From: Mesorhizobium ciceri WSM4083
Lineage (GTDB): Bacteria > Pseudomonadota > Alphaproteobacteria > Rhizobiales > Rhizobiaceae
Direction: 5' to 3'
DNA length: 64,000 bases
Assembly: GCF_000519305.1 (NCBI RefSeq)
Contig: NZ_JAFG01000004.1
Coordinates: 248,001-312,000 of the forward strand
In this document: positions 51,184 to 60,840 of the stretch, one piece after another
Layout: each line of letters starts with the position of its first letter
How positions within the stretch are numbered: position 1 is the stretch's first letter
Program-made: the position numbers and the translations under genes
Notes under the pieces: generated by a model
Seen by the model: the letters and a program-made list of their open reading frames with translations, nothing else
The model's database searches: none
Told to the model about the DNA's origin: nothing

Positions 51184-52476
51184 TCAGGCCGGGCGCAGGA
51201 AGATCGGCCGGGCGATCAGCGCGCAGATGGCGGCCGCCAGCCAGACGCCCGACCAGGACCAGAGGTGCAAGAGCCCCGGAATGGCCACCGGCACCAGGAA
51301 GAAGCCGACGAAAACAAAGGTGTTGGCAAGGCTGAGCGCGGTTCCGACATGGCCGGCGCCGGCAAGGGTGGCAAGCTCGGTATAGGCGACGCCGTGCCAG
51401 GCGGAGACCGAGATGCCTGCGGCAATAAGCACGACTGGAAGGACCGCCAACCAGATGAACTGGCCGCCCGGAACGGTTGGGCCGAACAGGACCAGCAGCC
51501 AAAGCAGAGCGAAGGCAAGGGCGCTGAACGCGCTGCACAAGCGAAGAAATTGGCGGCGGTTGCCGTGGCGGTCGGTGAAGCGGCCGCTCCAGATGCGCAT
51601 GACCATGGCGCCGATCTGCACGGCGGCGAGGCTCGCGCTGATGGCTGCCGTTCCCAGTCCGACAAAATCATGTAGGAACACGGAGGCGAAGGTGAGCACG
51701 GCCACCTGCGGAAAGCAGAGCAGGCCGATGGCGGTCGCGATACGCCAGACGTCGCGATTGCGCAGCGGCGCCGGTCCGGCCACAGAAGCCGCAGCGAGAT
51801 GACCCTTGCCCGTCGTCGGCGGCTCGTGCAGCCAGCGCCACGCGAACAGGGCAGACAGAGCGGATGCGCCCGCCAGCACCCCGAACACCGCGCCAAAGCC
51901 GAAAGCCAGCGCAAGCGAGGGCAGCACGAGCGCGCCAAGGCCGCCGCCAAGCGGCACCGCCGTCTGCCTGATGCTCATGGCGAAGCCGCGCTCGTTTTCC
52001 CGAAACCAGCCCATGATGGCGCGGCCGCTCGAACCGTTGACGCTGCCGCCGAGCAGTCCGGCGATGAGCAGGCTCGCGGAGAGCAGCGCGACATCGGGAG
52101 TACCGGCCTTTGTCGGCACAACCAGCATCGCCATGACCAGGAGCCACGCCGCCGTCGCGCCGAGCCCGATCAGGAGCACGCGGCGATCGCCCCAGCGATC
52201 GGTAAGCAGGCCCCAGGGCAGCTCGCTGAGCGCGACCCCCAGCCCGAGAAGGCCGAGCGCCAGGCCGAGCTCGGCATTGCCCAAATGATAGCCCTGGCGA
52301 AGAACGACCGCCGTCGCCGGGATGCCGGAGAACGTAGCCGAGAAGGCGGCATTGGCGGCAACGCCGATGCCCAGGACTTTCCAGCGATGGCCCGGCTTGA
52401 AAACCCTCGCGGCGGAACCGGTATCTTCCAGGAGCTTCGGCGACTGCCGATCGGTGCAATTGACGATGGCGGACAT
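51184..52476 (-). CDS. MFS transporter
   Basis: A 430-residue major facilitator with twelve spans. The motif LLTDRWGDRRVLLIG lies in loop 2-3, and a second RFTDRHGNRRQFLR in loop 8-9. N-terminal RVFKPGHRWKVLGIGVAANA leads into the first span. Substrate unknown. It is divergent from a LysR gene over 119 bases holding two copies of a palindromic operator, so it is probably controlled by that regulator. Confidence 0.88.
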   Translation of the reverse strand: MSAIVNCTDRQSPKLLEDTGSAARVFKPGHRWKVLGIGVAANAAFSATFSGIPATAVVLRQGYHLGNAELGLALGLLGLGVALSELPWGLLTDRWGDRRVLLIGLGATAAWLLVMAMLVVPTKAGTPDVALLSASLLIAGLLGGSVNGSSGRAIMGWFRENERGFAMSIRQTAVPLGGGLGALVLPSLALAFGFGAVFGVLAGASALSALFAWRWLHEPPTTGKGHLAAASVAGPAPLRNRDVWRIATAIGLLCFPQVAVLTFASVFLHDFVGLGTAAISASLAAVQIGAMVMRIWSGRFTDRHGNRRQFLRLCSAFSALAFALLWLLVLFGPTVPGGQFIWLAVLPVVLIAAGISVSAWHGVAYTELATLAGAGHVGTALSLANTFVFVGFFLVPVAIPGLLHLWSWSGVWLAAAICALIARPIFLRPA

Positions 52477-52541
52477 GATTTCATTTCCCGTGCTGGCCAG
52501 TGGTCCGGCCTTGACGATCTGTCCCTACCGCCATAATTTCA

Positions 52542-52587
52542 TCCTGAAAATCAGGAAGTTTTGAACTTACAATCCTGAAAATCGGGA
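52542..52587. promoter_or_regulatory. Two repeated palindromes between MFS and lysR
   Basis: TCCTGAAAATCAGGA (52542-52556) is a perfect palindrome around AAA; TCCTGAAAATCGGGA (52573-52587) is a second copy with one change, 31 bp away, about three helical turns. They lie 9-54 bases ahead of the lysR start and 66-111 from the MFS start. A LysR tetramer binding both would fit. The most obvious ligand is the LysR protein at 52596. Confidence 0.78.
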
Positions 52588-52595
52588 CTTCAGAC

Positions 52596-53504
52596 ATGCG
52601 ACGCGTAACTTTCGACCTCGACGTCCTGCGCAGTTTCGTCACCGGCATGGAACTGGGCAGCTTTGCCAAGGCCGCTGACCGGCTTGGCCGGTCGACGTCG
52701 GCGGTCAGCGCGCAATTGAAGAAACTGGAAGAACAGGCGGCGACGCCGATCTTCCGCAAATCAGGACGCGGCCTCGCTTTGACCGAGGCCGGCGAGACCA
52801 TGCTCGGCTATGCGCGCCGGCTGATCGAATTGAATGACGAGGCGGCATCCGCCATCCATGATGTCGAGCTGGAAGGCTGGGTACGGCTCGGCTTGCAGGA
52901 AGATTTCGGCGAGGCGGTGCTGCCGGACGTGCTCGGCCGCTTCGCCCGGGCGCACCCAAAGGTGAAGATCGAAGCCAGGATCGCACGCAGCCACGACCTT
53001 GCCGAAAGGGTCATGTCAGGCAGCCTCGACATCGCGCTCGCCTGGCACTGCGGCGAAACGCTGCCCTACAGCCAGCATGTCGCCGATGTGCCGATGCGCT
53101 GGATCGGGCCGGCAAAGCGCATCGAGACCAGCCTGCGCGACGGTGAGCCGCTGCCGCTGGTGGCGCTCGAAGCACCATGCCTTCTGCGCACGGTGGCAAC
53201 CGAAACGCTCGACCGCGCCGGGCTGTCGTGGCGGATGGCCTTTTCCAGCCCGAGCCTTGGCGGCATCTGGGCAGCGGTTGCGGCAGGGCTGGGGCTGACG
53301 ATCCGCACCGACATCGGCCTGCCGGCCAGCGTCAGCGCGATGACGCCGGAGATCGCCGGGCTGCCGGCATTGCCCAAGATGGCGTTGGTGCTGCACCAGA
53401 AGGATGCGGAACTGGATCCGGTGGCAGCGCGGCTGGCCGACATATTGTTGCAGGCGGCGTTGCAGGCGCTGCCACGGGACGAGCGGTTGAAGGAGGTCGC
53501 TTAG
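52596..53504 (+). CDS. LysR family transcriptional regulator
   Basis: A 302-residue LysR protein: winged helix at residues 5-65 (DLDVLRSFVTGMELGSFAKA, RLGRSTSAVSAQLKKLEEQA) and an effector domain with LGLQEDFGEAVLPDVLGRFA and SGSLDIALAWH. It is divergent from an MFS gene; the gap carries two near-identical palindromes. It probably controls export or uptake of an unknown compound. Ends 32 bases from convergent der. Confidence 0.9.
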   Translation: MRRVTFDLDVLRSFVTGMELGSFAKAADRLGRSTSAVSAQLKKLEEQAATPIFRKSGRGLALTEAGETMLGYARRLIELNDEAASAIHDVELEGWVRLGLQEDFGEAVLPDVLGRFARAHPKVKIEARIARSHDLAERVMSGSLDIALAWHCGETLPYSQHVADVPMRWIGPAKRIETSLRDGEPLPLVALEAPCLLRTVATETLDRAGLSWRMAFSSPSLGGIWAAVAAGLGLTIRTDIGLPASVSAMTPEIAGLPALPKMALVLHQKDAELDPVAARLADILLQAALQALPRDERLKEVA

Positions 53505-53536
53505 ACAGCCGGAACAGGTATCCAGCGCCCGACCGC

Positions 53537-54970
53537 TTATTTGCGCTTGTTCGACCTGCCGGCGAATGGATTGTCCGACGTGCGCAGCGCGATGCGGATC
53601 GGCACGCCGGGCATGTCGAAGGCTTCGCGCAGGCTGTTGGAGAGATAGCGGACATAGGATTGCGGCATCGCATCGGGCCGCGAGCACTGGACGACGAAAC
53701 CCGGCGGCCGGGTCTTGGCCTGGGTGACGTATTTGACCTTCAGCCGGCGCCCGGCCACGGCAGGCGGCGGGTGGTGTGCCAGGATGCCTTCCAGCCAGCG
53801 GTTGAGCTTGCCGGTCGAGACGCGGCTGTTCCACACCTTGTGCGTCCTGATGACGGCATCCATCAGCTTGTCGAGGCCGCGCCCGGTCTCGCCGGAGACA
53901 GGTACGGCCTGGAGGCCGCGCGCCTGGGGAAGAAGCCGCTCCGTCTTCTCGCGCAGTTCGGCCAGAAGCTCCTGGGGATGGTCGATCAGATCCCATTTGT
54001 TGAAGGCGATCACCGGCGCCCGGCCTTCCCTGATAATCAGGTCGGCGATCTGCAGATCCTGCTTCTCGAAGGGAATGGTGGCGTCGAGCACGATGATGAC
54101 GATCTCGGCGAAGCGGATGGCGCGCAGACCGTCCTGCACCGACATCACTTCCAGCTTTTCGTGGATCCTGGCCTTGCGGCGCATGCCGGCCGTATCGAAC
54201 AGTTTCAGGCGGCGGCCATGCCAATCCCAATCGACCGAGATCGAATCACGGGTGATGCCGGCTTCCGGTCCGGTGAGCAGCCGCTCTTCACCGATCAGCG
54301 CGTTGATCAACGTCGACTTGCCGGCATTGGGACGGCCGACGACGGCGATGCGCATCGGCTTGGTGTCGTCATAGGTATGCTCGGCGTCCGGATCGGCGAT
54401 ATCCTCGCCGATCAGCACCTCGCCCGAAGCGACGTCTTCGTCTTCGCCATCTTCTTCTTCGCCGAAAGCACGCGCTTCGCCGAGCGCGCCGATCACGGCA
54501 TCGCGCAGGTCGGGCATGCCCTGGCCATGCTCGGCCGAAACCGGGATCGGTTCGCCAAGTCCGAGTTCCCAGGCTTCCAGCATGCCGCCCTGGGCGCCCT
54601 TGGCCTCGGCCTTGTTGGCGACCAGCACGACCGGCTTGCCGGACTTGCGCACGATCTCGGCGAAGGTCCTGTCGTCAGGCAAAAGGCCGGACTTGGCGTC
54701 GATGGTGAAGAAGATCAGGTCGGCTTCGCGGATGGCGATCTCGGTCTGCGCGCGCATGCGGCCGGGCAAGGTCGAGGCGCCCGCGTCCTCGAAGCCGGCA
54801 GTGTCGATGACGTCGAAATGCAGGTCGTAAAGCTTGGCGGCATGGACGCGACGGTCGCGGGTGACGCCTGGCGTGTCATCGACGAGCGCCAGCTTCCTTC
54901 CCACCAGCCGATTGAAAAGAGTCGATTTGCCGACGTTAGGTCTGCCGATGATGGCGACTTTGAAGGTCAC
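53537..54970 (-). CDS. der: Ribosome-assembly GTPase Der (EngA)
   Basis: A 477-residue protein with two tandem G domains and a C-terminal KH-like domain, needed for 50S assembly. P-loops [14 protein letters not shown] and [14 protein letters not shown]; switch regions TPGVTRDR and EAGITRDSI. The first domain's NKxD motif reads NKAE, common here. An acidic linker ([14 protein letters not shown]) separates the G domains. The start is GTG, overlapping the YfgM-like stop by four bases (GTGA). Confidence 0.96.
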   Translation of the reverse strand: MTFKVAIIGRPNVGKSTLFNRLVGRKLALVDDTPGVTRDRRVHAAKLYDLHFDVIDTAGFEDAGASTLPGRMRAQTEIAIREADLIFFTIDAKSGLLPDDRTFAEIVRKSGKPVVLVANKAEAKGAQGGMLEAWELGLGEPIPVSAEHGQGMPDLRDAVIGALGEARAFGEEEDGEDEDVASGEVLIGEDIADPDAEHTYDDTKPMRIAVVGRPNAGKSTLINALIGEERLLTGPEAGITRDSISVDWDWHGRRLKLFDTAGMRRKARIHEKLEVMSVQDGLRAIRFAEIVIIVLDATIPFEKQDLQIADLIIREGRAPVIAFNKWDLIDHPQELLAELREKTERLLPQARGLQAVPVSGETGRGLDKLMDAVIRTHKVWNSRVSTGKLNRWLEGILAHHPPPAVAGRRLKVKYVTQAKTRPPGFVVQCSRPDAMPQSYVRYLSNSLREAFDMPGVPIRIALRTSDNPFAGRSNKRK

Positions 54971-55635
54971 GACGCACTGCCCGACCCGCGGATCAGCTCG
55001 GACATCAACGTTGCGCGCTCGCGGGTGTTGCGCGGCGCGCCGTCGTCGGCGGCGATCTGGTCGAACAGCTTTAGCGCATCCTGCGTCTTGCCTTCCTTCC
55101 AGGCGGAAAGCCCGAGTGCCTCGCGCGCCGTATGGCGCAGCGTGTTGGTGTCGGATGTGAGCGCTTCGACACGGCTGGAGACATCGGCGAAGGAGCCATG
55201 GTCGACGAGCAGCAGTGCTGCCCTGAGCCGCGCCATGTCGCGAATGCCCTGGGGAATGGCGGTGTCGGCGGCGACTTCGTCGAAATCCTTGACGGCGGCG
55301 GGGACATCGCCCTTGTTGGCTTTGACGGTCGCGCCGCGCATGCGGGCGAGCAGCGGATAGGCGCCGTAGCCATCCTTCTCCAACTGATCGAGCGCGGTCA
55401 GCGCTTCATCGTTCTTGCCGTCATTGGCAAGCTTCAGCGCCTGCGAGAACGCATCGCCCGAGCGGTTGGCGCGCGTCTCGTCCCAATAGCGATAACCGAC
55501 GAAGGCGGCGGTGCCGAGCACGACGAGGATCGCAACGACAATCAGGGCGGGGCCAAAACGGTCCCACAGAGCCTGCGCCTGTTCGCGACGGATCTCGTCG
55601 TTGACTTCACGGATAAAACTGTCGTCGGACATCAA
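54967..55635 (-). CDS. YfgM-like membrane-anchored TPR protein
   Basis: A 222-residue protein with an N-terminal cytoplasmic segment, one span ([21 protein letters not shown]) and a periplasmic TPR-like tail ([34 protein letters not shown]). This matches the ancillary SecYEG subunit YfgM and the DUF2133-type proteins that precede der. The family helps periplasmic chaperone traffic at the translocon. It overlaps der by four bases. Confidence 0.85.
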   Translation of the reverse strand: MMSDDSFIREVNDEIRREQAQALWDRFGPALIVVAILVVLGTAAFVGYRYWDETRANRSGDAFSQALKLANDGKNDEALTALDQLEKDGYGAYPLLARMRGATVKANKGDVPAAVKDFDEVAADTAIPQGIRDMARLRAALLLVDHGSFADVSSRVEALTSDTNTLRHTAREALGLSAWKEGKTQDALKLFDQIAADDGAPRNTRERATLMSELIRGSGSAS

Positions 55636-55721
55636 ATCAAACCATTCCTGCCCGGTCGGGCTTTGTCAGCCCGCGTTTTAGCGAAATTTTGCCGGCATGG
55701 AAGGGGTTCAACCGGAAAATC

Positions 55722-55762
55722 GCCTATTGCCCGGGGCAAACGGATGTTTGCCTCGGATAGGC
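55722..55762. other. Nested hairpin in the intergenic region
   Basis: GGCAAAC (55735-55741) pairs with GTTTGCC (55746-55752) around GGAT; outer GCCTAT (55722-55727) pairs with ATAGGC (55757-55762). It lies between the divergent YfgM-like and deacetylase genes. It could be a leader structure of the deacetylase mRNA or a small palindromic element. Confidence 0.45.
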
Positions 55763-55845
55763 AGCCGAAAAGGCCAATCGCACCCACGCCACATTTAGGC
55801 GATAGCCGGCTTGCAGACGTTCCCAGAGTGAAGATCAGATTGCCT

Positions 55846-56853
55846 ATGCTTCGTCCGTTCCGCGTTGTTGCCTTTTCGCTTGCCGCGCTCGCCACCACTG
55901 GCGTGGCTCTGGCCGACCCGCCCGCGCCACCGGCGCCGGCAAAGCCGAAACAGGTCGTCATCATCTCGTTCGACAGCGCCCGCGACATTTCGCAGTGGAA
56001 ACGCAGCCGGGCACTGGCTGAGCGCACCGGCGCGCATTTCACCTATTTTCTCTCCTGCGTCTTCCTGCTGTCGACGGAGACACGCAAGGAATACACCGCA
56101 CCCGGCAAAGGCGCCGGCAAATCCAACATCGGCTTTGCCGCCTCGAAACAGGAAGTCACCGAGCGGCTCGAACAGATCGGGCTTGCCGCCCATGAAGGCC
56201 ACGACATCGCCAGCCATGGCTGCGGCCATTTCGACGGCAAGGACTGGAGCAAGGCCGACTGGCTGAAAGAGTTCAGTTCGTTCGAGCATATTCTCGAGAA
56301 CGCCTATGCCATCAACGGCATTGCGCCCGAGCCTGAGGGCTGGCGCGATTTCGCGCGGCATGCGGTGGTCGGTTTTCGCGCGCCGTATCTGTCGACTGGC
56401 AAGGCGCTGTACGAAGCGCTGCCGGCGGCCGGCTATCAATTCGATGCCAGCGGCGTCTCGCAAGGCCCTGCCCGACCGACGGCCAGCAACGGCATCATGC
56501 ACTTTTCGCTACCGCAGGTCCCCGAAGGACCGAAGTCGCGGCCGGTGATTGCCATGGACTACAACCTCTATGTCAGACATTCCGGCGGCTTCGAGCGGCC
56601 AAGCCAGGCGGACGAGTTCGCCAACCGGACCTATGCTGCCTTCCGCGCCGCCTTCGACAAGCAGTATGCGGGAAAACGCATTCCGCTGGAGCTCGGCTTC
56701 CACTTCGCGCTGATGAATGACGGCGCCTACTGGAACGCGCTTGAGCGCTTTGCCGGCGAGGTCTGCGTCAAGGCCGAAGTCGAATGCATCAGTTTTCGCG
56801 GTTATGTTTCGCGCCAGGATGCCGGCCAAAGGCAGGTCTCAGTCGGCGGCTGA
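55846..56853 (+). CDS. Secreted polysaccharide deacetylase (NodB fold)
   Basis: A 335-residue exported protein with signal peptide (FRVVAFSLAALATTGVALA) and a NodB-type domain. The metal triad is D43 (SFDSARD) with H124 and H128 in ASHGCGHFD; GFRAPYLSTG is the arginine-containing motif 3. It removes acetyl groups from a polysaccharide, peptidoglycan or chitin-like substrate in the periplasm; host-directed Nod-factor synthesis is not implied, since nodB itself is shorter and cytoplasmic. The long upstream frame overlaps the YfgM-like gene and is rejected. It ends 35 bases from the convergent bacA gene. Confidence 0.82.
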   Translation: MLRPFRVVAFSLAALATTGVALADPPAPPAPAKPKQVVIISFDSARDISQWKRSRALAERTGAHFTYFLSCVFLLSTETRKEYTAPGKGAGKSNIGFAASKQEVTERLEQIGLAAHEGHDIASHGCGHFDGKDWSKADWLKEFSSFEHILENAYAINGIAPEPEGWRDFARHAVVGFRAPYLSTGKALYEALPAAGYQFDASGVSQGPARPTASNGIMHFSLPQVPEGPKSRPVIAMDYNLYVRHSGGFERPSQADEFANRTYAAFRAAFDKQYAGKRIPLELGFHFALMNDGAYWNALERFAGEVCVKAEVECISFRGYVSRQDAGQRQVSVGG

Positions 56854-56888
56854 GCCGCCAACCCGGTCCGATTTCCGAAATCTCGGCT

Positions 56889-58148
56889 TTAGGCCGGATC
56901 CTCGGCGCCCTGCCTTGCCAGATAGCGCTGATCGATTTCAGGCAGCGGCTCGCCTTGCAGCGTCGCCTCGAAGGCGCGCAGGCGCTTGTGGACCGATTGC
57001 AGCTCGACGATGGTCGACCAGGAGGTGAGCAGAAATTGCAGCGACCCCGTCACCTTGCCGAATGCGTTCGAAATCTGGTTCAGCGCGCCGAACGTTATCT
57101 TGTGCGCCACCAGTGAGGGACCAAGGATCAGCAGCGAGAAAATGTTGTCGGCCTGCAGGTAGGTGTAACGGACGACGTTGAAATAGATGTAGTGGAAATA
57201 GAGCCTGAAATAATTGTGACGAACATTCTCGAACAGCTCGGCAGTGGTGGCCGGCTGGGCTCGGTCCGCGTGATCCTCGCCGTAGACGAGTTCCTTGCGG
57301 TAGGCGGCTTCGACACGCTGGTTGCGGAACTGCAGCCCTGGAAGTTTCAGACCGGCAACCATGACCGAGATCGTCCCGAACAGACACCAGGCAAGGGCCG
57401 CGACAACCAATGGCTGCGGGATCGCGCCGATAATCGGCAGCTCGGTGATATGGGCCTGTAGCTGGATCATGACCGGCAGGAATGCGATCAATGTCATGAT
57501 CGACTGGACGAAGCTGGAGCCGAGATCTTCCATGATCTGCGAGAACCGCATCGTGTCTTCCTGGATACGCTGCGAGGCACCTTCGATATGGCGTAGCCTG
57601 CCCCAGTTCTCGACGAAGTAGTTGTTCATCGCCGTGCGCCAACGGAAGATCCAGTGACTGACGATGAAGGCATTGACCACCTGCACATTCATGCCGACCA
57701 GCGCCAGCCACGAAAAATCGGCCAATCCGATATAAAATTCGCTGTTGGTCGACTTTCCAGTCCCTGACATCAGTCCTTGGACATAATCGAAGAACGGCCC
57801 GTACCAGGCGTTGACGGCGACGCTGACCTGCACATTGAAATAGATGAAGAACAGGATGACCGCGGTCATCAGGATCGACCAGCGCTGCCATGGATGCGGC
57901 GAATACCAGCTCCAGAATGCATAGAAGACGAGCACGCAGAACGCGAAATAGAGATAGAACCAGAGGAACGGCTTCGATACGAGGATGGCGATGCCGATGA
58001 TGGGCGGCGCGCCGGCCGCGGCGGGCGGCAATCCTAAAACAGCACCTAGTTGTTCACCACCGAAGAACCAGAACAGGATCGCCGCAAGGCTCCAGACGGC
58101 GGCCGAAGTGAAGAACAGCTTCGGCTGCGGGAAAAAGGATACGAACAC
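56889..58148 (-). CDS. bacA: Peptide transporter SbmA/BacA
   Basis: A 419-residue proton-driven importer with an eight-span ABC-like membrane domain and no ATPase. Family blocks are FFIYFNVQVSVAVNAWYGPF, EGASQRIQEDTMRFSQIMED and NNYFVENWGRLRHIEGAS; HYIYFNVVRYTYLQADNIFS and LLTSWSTIVELQSVHKRLRA follow. SbmA/BacA takes up proline-rich and nodule-specific cysteine-rich peptides; BacA is needed for chronic infection in several legume symbionts. The window does not show whether this strain is symbiotic. Confidence 0.95.
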   Translation of the reverse strand: MFVSFFPQPKLFFTSAAVWSLAAILFWFFGGEQLGAVLGLPPAAAGAPPIIGIAILVSKPFLWFYLYFAFCVLVFYAFWSWYSPHPWQRWSILMTAVILFFIYFNVQVSVAVNAWYGPFFDYVQGLMSGTGKSTNSEFYIGLADFSWLALVGMNVQVVNAFIVSHWIFRWRTAMNNYFVENWGRLRHIEGASQRIQEDTMRFSQIMEDLGSSFVQSIMTLIAFLPVMIQLQAHITELPIIGAIPQPLVVAALAWCLFGTISVMVAGLKLPGLQFRNQRVEAAYRKELVYGEDHADRAQPATTAELFENVRHNYFRLYFHYIYFNVVRYTYLQADNIFSLLILGPSLVAHKITFGALNQISNAFGKVTGSLQFLLTSWSTIVELQSVHKRLRAFEATLQGEPLPEIDQRYLARQGAEDPA

Positions 58149-58261
58149 TGTGGCGAATTCCTCGATCTAGGCGCAAATCAGCTGACGACAGCGGGCATAA
58201 AGTCACACATTAGTGGGAAAGAAAATGCCCGTGCCCGATGCCCGGCACAGCAAGCCCACAA

Positions 58262-59419
58262 TCATGGCGATTTTGGCGCAGCCGACCATGTGACGGCGCC
58301 GGAGACGACCAGCACGATTGCGGCGGTGATCGAGGCGAGGAAGAAATCGCCGGACATCTGCGCCAGAAATCCGGCGGCGACAGGGCCGATGATCTGGCCA
58401 AGGCCGAACGCAGCCGTCATCAGGGCAAAGATCCGGCGCGGCGCCTCTGGCGCCTGCTGCCGGGCGGCCTGCAGGCCGAAGGCGGTGATGGCAATGAAGG
58501 TGCCGCCGAGCAGCACGCCGGCAAGCAGCGGCCCGGTGGCTCCGCCGATGGCGACGCTGGCGGTGACGCCGGCAACTTCGATGAAGCACGCCAGCGCATA
58601 GGCGGCATAGAGGCCGGTCCGGGCCGCGATCTTCTGCCAGAGCCAGACCGAGGGAAAGCCCGCAAGACCGGCGACCATCCACACCATGGCCTCGAAGACG
58701 CGGCTGCCGCCGCCTTGCCGGACGATGGCGACCAGGAATGTCGCCGTTACCACATAGCCAAAGCCGAACAGGCCGTAGGCGATGATGACCTTGACCAACG
58801 ACCGGTCCATCCGCAGTGCCGGCTCGCGGGCGACTTCGCCGCTGCCGAGCGGATCCTCATTGACCAACAGAGCGACGAGGACGAAACCACAGGCCGAAAT
58901 CGCCGCCGACCACAGCCAGCCTGCCGCCCAGCCCGAATGCTCGGCGACCAGCACCGCCATCATCGCCGCCGATGCCGCGATGCCGAGCCCGACGCCGCCG
59001 AAATGCCAGGCCTGCAGGTCGCTGCGACCGGCAGCCGCGATATGGCTGAACACGATGCTGGCCATGAACACCATGACCAAGGCGCTGGCCAGACCGGCCA
59101 GAAAGCGGATGGCGAGAAAGGCCGCCATCGCTTCGGTCAGCCCCATCAGCGCGGCAAGGACCGCACTGGCGCCAAGCCCCGCCAGCATCAGCAGGCGCTC
59201 GCGCCCATGCGCCCAGCCGCCCGCCGCCGCCAACGCGCCGACGAGGTAGCCGAGATAATTGGCAGAGGCGATCCAGCCGGCATCGGCAGGCGACAGATGC
59301 AATTCCTGCATCATGCCGGGCAGGATCGGCGTGTAGACGAAACGGCCGATGCCCATGGCGACAGCCATGGCAATCATGCCGGCGAAAGCGAAACGGAGCG
59401 CTGTCGAGGTGGATGTCAT
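58262..59419 (-). CDS. YbfB/YjiJ family MFS transporter
   Basis: A 385-residue twelve-span major facilitator of the YbfB/YjiJ group, marked by AMAVAMGIGRFVYTPILPGM followed by LSPADAGWIASANYLGYLVG. The ATG at 59419 has a palindrome (59424-59440) over its upstream region. Substrate unknown; members are often next to LysR genes, as here. Confidence 0.88.
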   Translation of the reverse strand: MTSTSTALRFAFAGMIAMAVAMGIGRFVYTPILPGMMQELHLSPADAGWIASANYLGYLVGALAAAGGWAHGRERLLMLAGLGASAVLAALMGLTEAMAAFLAIRFLAGLASALVMVFMASIVFSHIAAAGRSDLQAWHFGGVGLGIAASAAMMAVLVAEHSGWAAGWLWSAAISACGFVLVALLVNEDPLGSGEVAREPALRMDRSLVKVIIAYGLFGFGYVVTATFLVAIVRQGGGSRVFEAMVWMVAGLAGFPSVWLWQKIAARTGLYAAYALACFIEVAGVTASVAIGGATGPLLAGVLLGGTFIAITAFGLQAARQQAPEAPRRIFALMTAAFGLGQIIGPVAAGFLAQMSGDFFLASITAAIVLVVSGAVTWSAAPKSP

Positions 59420-59423
59420 TGCA

Positions 59424-59440
59424 CTGCACAATAAGTGCAG
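59424..59440. promoter_or_regulatory. Inverted repeat at the MFS ribosome site
   Basis: CTGCAC-AATAA-GTGCAG, a perfect 6-bp inverted repeat ending five bases from the MFS start codon, with a further TGCACTGCA overlapping it at 59420-59428. Bound protein here would block transcription or translation start. Confidence 0.5.
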
Positions 59441-59530
59441 GGATCGCTGAAACAATCGCCATCTGTTGGGCCAGTGCGTACGCGGGACGTGCTCGCCTCG
59501 ACTTCCTATGTCGGAACGCTTGGCGCCCGC

Positions 59531-59764
59531 TCAGCAGCGACCGCCGGCGTGCAATGGAGCCATCTCGTGCACTGTCCGCCGTGCCGTCAGCCTGAACGGC
59601 ACATCGCCCAGTTCGCGCTCCGACATGGTGTTCAGCACCGGATGCGAAAGCGGATCGATCAGCCATCTCTGCGCCTCGCCGTCCCGGCGCGGCTCATACG
59701 GCCTGCTCGCAGTGAAAAAGACCTTCAGCGACGACGACAAAATCCCCAGCATTTCCGGCTCCAC
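59531..59764 (-). CDS. Possible conserved small hypothetical protein
   Basis: A 77-residue frame in the 428-base gap between the MFS gene and the LysR gene. It starts with GTG after GGGAGAG, and reads EPEMLGILSSSLKVFFTASRPYEPRR then IDPLSHPVLNTMSERELGDV, a pattern I associate with small rhizobial proteins. There is no signal peptide or known domain. Coding probability is moderate. Confidence 0.5.
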   Translation of the reverse strand: MEPEMLGILSSSLKVFFTASRPYEPRRDGEAQRWLIDPLSHPVLNTMSERELGDVPFRLTARRTVHEMAPLHAGGRC

Positions 59765-59847
59765 AGGTCTGTCTCTCCCGACAAAATCTGCCGTTTCGAC
59801 ATGCCTTTCAATTGAGATTTCAGCCGGATCGGTTTAGAAAAACTCAA

Positions 59848-60840
59848 ATGGCTATGCTCAACCGCGTCCATCTCAACGGCCTTCGCGCCGTCGAAACCGT
59901 TGCCCGTCTCGGATCGCTGGCGGCGGCGGCCGGTGAACTCAACGTTTCCGTCAGCGCCGTCAGCCAGCAGATCAGCCGTACCGAAAAACAGCTTGGCCAG
60001 TCGCTGTTCGAACGAACGGCAAGCGGTCTGGTGCTGACCGAATTCGGCACCGTATTCGCGGCCCGCCTCGGTGCTGGATTTCGTGAGCTTTCCCAGGCCG
60101 TGGCGCTGGCCGACGAGGCTACACAATGCACATTGGTGGTTTCGGTGGCGCCGGCCTTTGCCTCGAAGTGGCTGTTGCCCAGACTGTCTCGCCACTTCGA
60201 CCGGCATCCCAACGTGCTGCTGAGCATCGACGCTTCGGTGCGGCTGGCCAACCTCGATCACTCGGACATCGACATCGCCATCCGGCTTGGCGACGGCAAA
60301 TGGCCGGGCGGGCGAACGGAACTGCTCTTGGCGCAGGAAGTCTTCCCGGTCTGCGCGCCGGCGATCGCCCAAAAACTGAAATCGATCGAGGATCTTGCCC
60401 AGACCTGCGCGATCACCGACGAGCGGGCGATGATCAACTGGGAAAGCTGGTTCGAGACGGCCGGTGTCCCACCTGTCACCTTCCTCAAGGGTGCGCGTTT
60501 CACCGACCCGATGCTGTGCCTGGAATCGGCGATCGCCGGCCATGGCGTGATGCTGGGCTGGCAATTGCTCGCCGCCGATGCGCTGGCCGATGGGCGGCTG
60601 GTGGCGCCTTTCGGAATCCGCGCCCAGAGCGGGCTCGGCTATTGGCTGGTGACCTCGTCCGTCAAGGCGGAAAGCCGCAAGGTCCGGGATTTCAAGCTCT
60701 GGATCAGGGAAGAGATCGAGGCAACCATGGTGCAGTTCGGGTCCGCAAACGCTGAACCCGCCGGCGCGATCGCGGTGGAAAGCACCGCGCCGCCGCTCTA
60801 TGGTAGGTCGGACATCAAACTACGACAGGCAGGATCATGA
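59848..60840 (+). CDS. LysR family regulator (GcvA-like)
   Basis: A 330-residue LysR regulator of the GcvA-type subgroup: LNGLRAVETVARLGSLAAAA, GELNVSVSAVSQQISRTEKQ at residues 8-55, then the effector region with SDIDIAIRLGDGKWPGG and CLESAIAGHGVMLGWQL. The stop overlaps the aminopeptidase start by four bases (ATGA), so the two are translated together. It may control the aminopeptidase, the upstream MFS or both. Confidence 0.9.
   Translation: MAMLNRVHLNGLRAVETVARLGSLAAAAGELNVSVSAVSQQISRTEKQLGQSLFERTASGLVLTEFGTVFAARLGAGFRELSQAVALADEATQCTLVVSVAPAFASKWLLPRLSRHFDRHPNVLLSIDASVRLANLDHSDIDIAIRLGDGKWPGGRTELLLAQEVFPVCAPAIAQKLKSIEDLAQTCAITDERAMINWESWFETAGVPPVTFLKGARFTDPMLCLESAIAGHGVMLGWQLLAADALADGRLVAPFGIRAQSGLGYWLVTSSVKAESRKVRDFKLWIREEIEATMVQFGSANAEPAGAIAVESTAPPLYGRSDIKLRQAGS

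Noticed and set aside
55846..58148. Nodulation locus suggested by NodB-fold and BacA
   Set aside because: The deacetylase is an exported 335-residue protein unlike NodB, no other nod, nif or fix gene is in the window, and bacA occurs in non-symbiotic bacteria.
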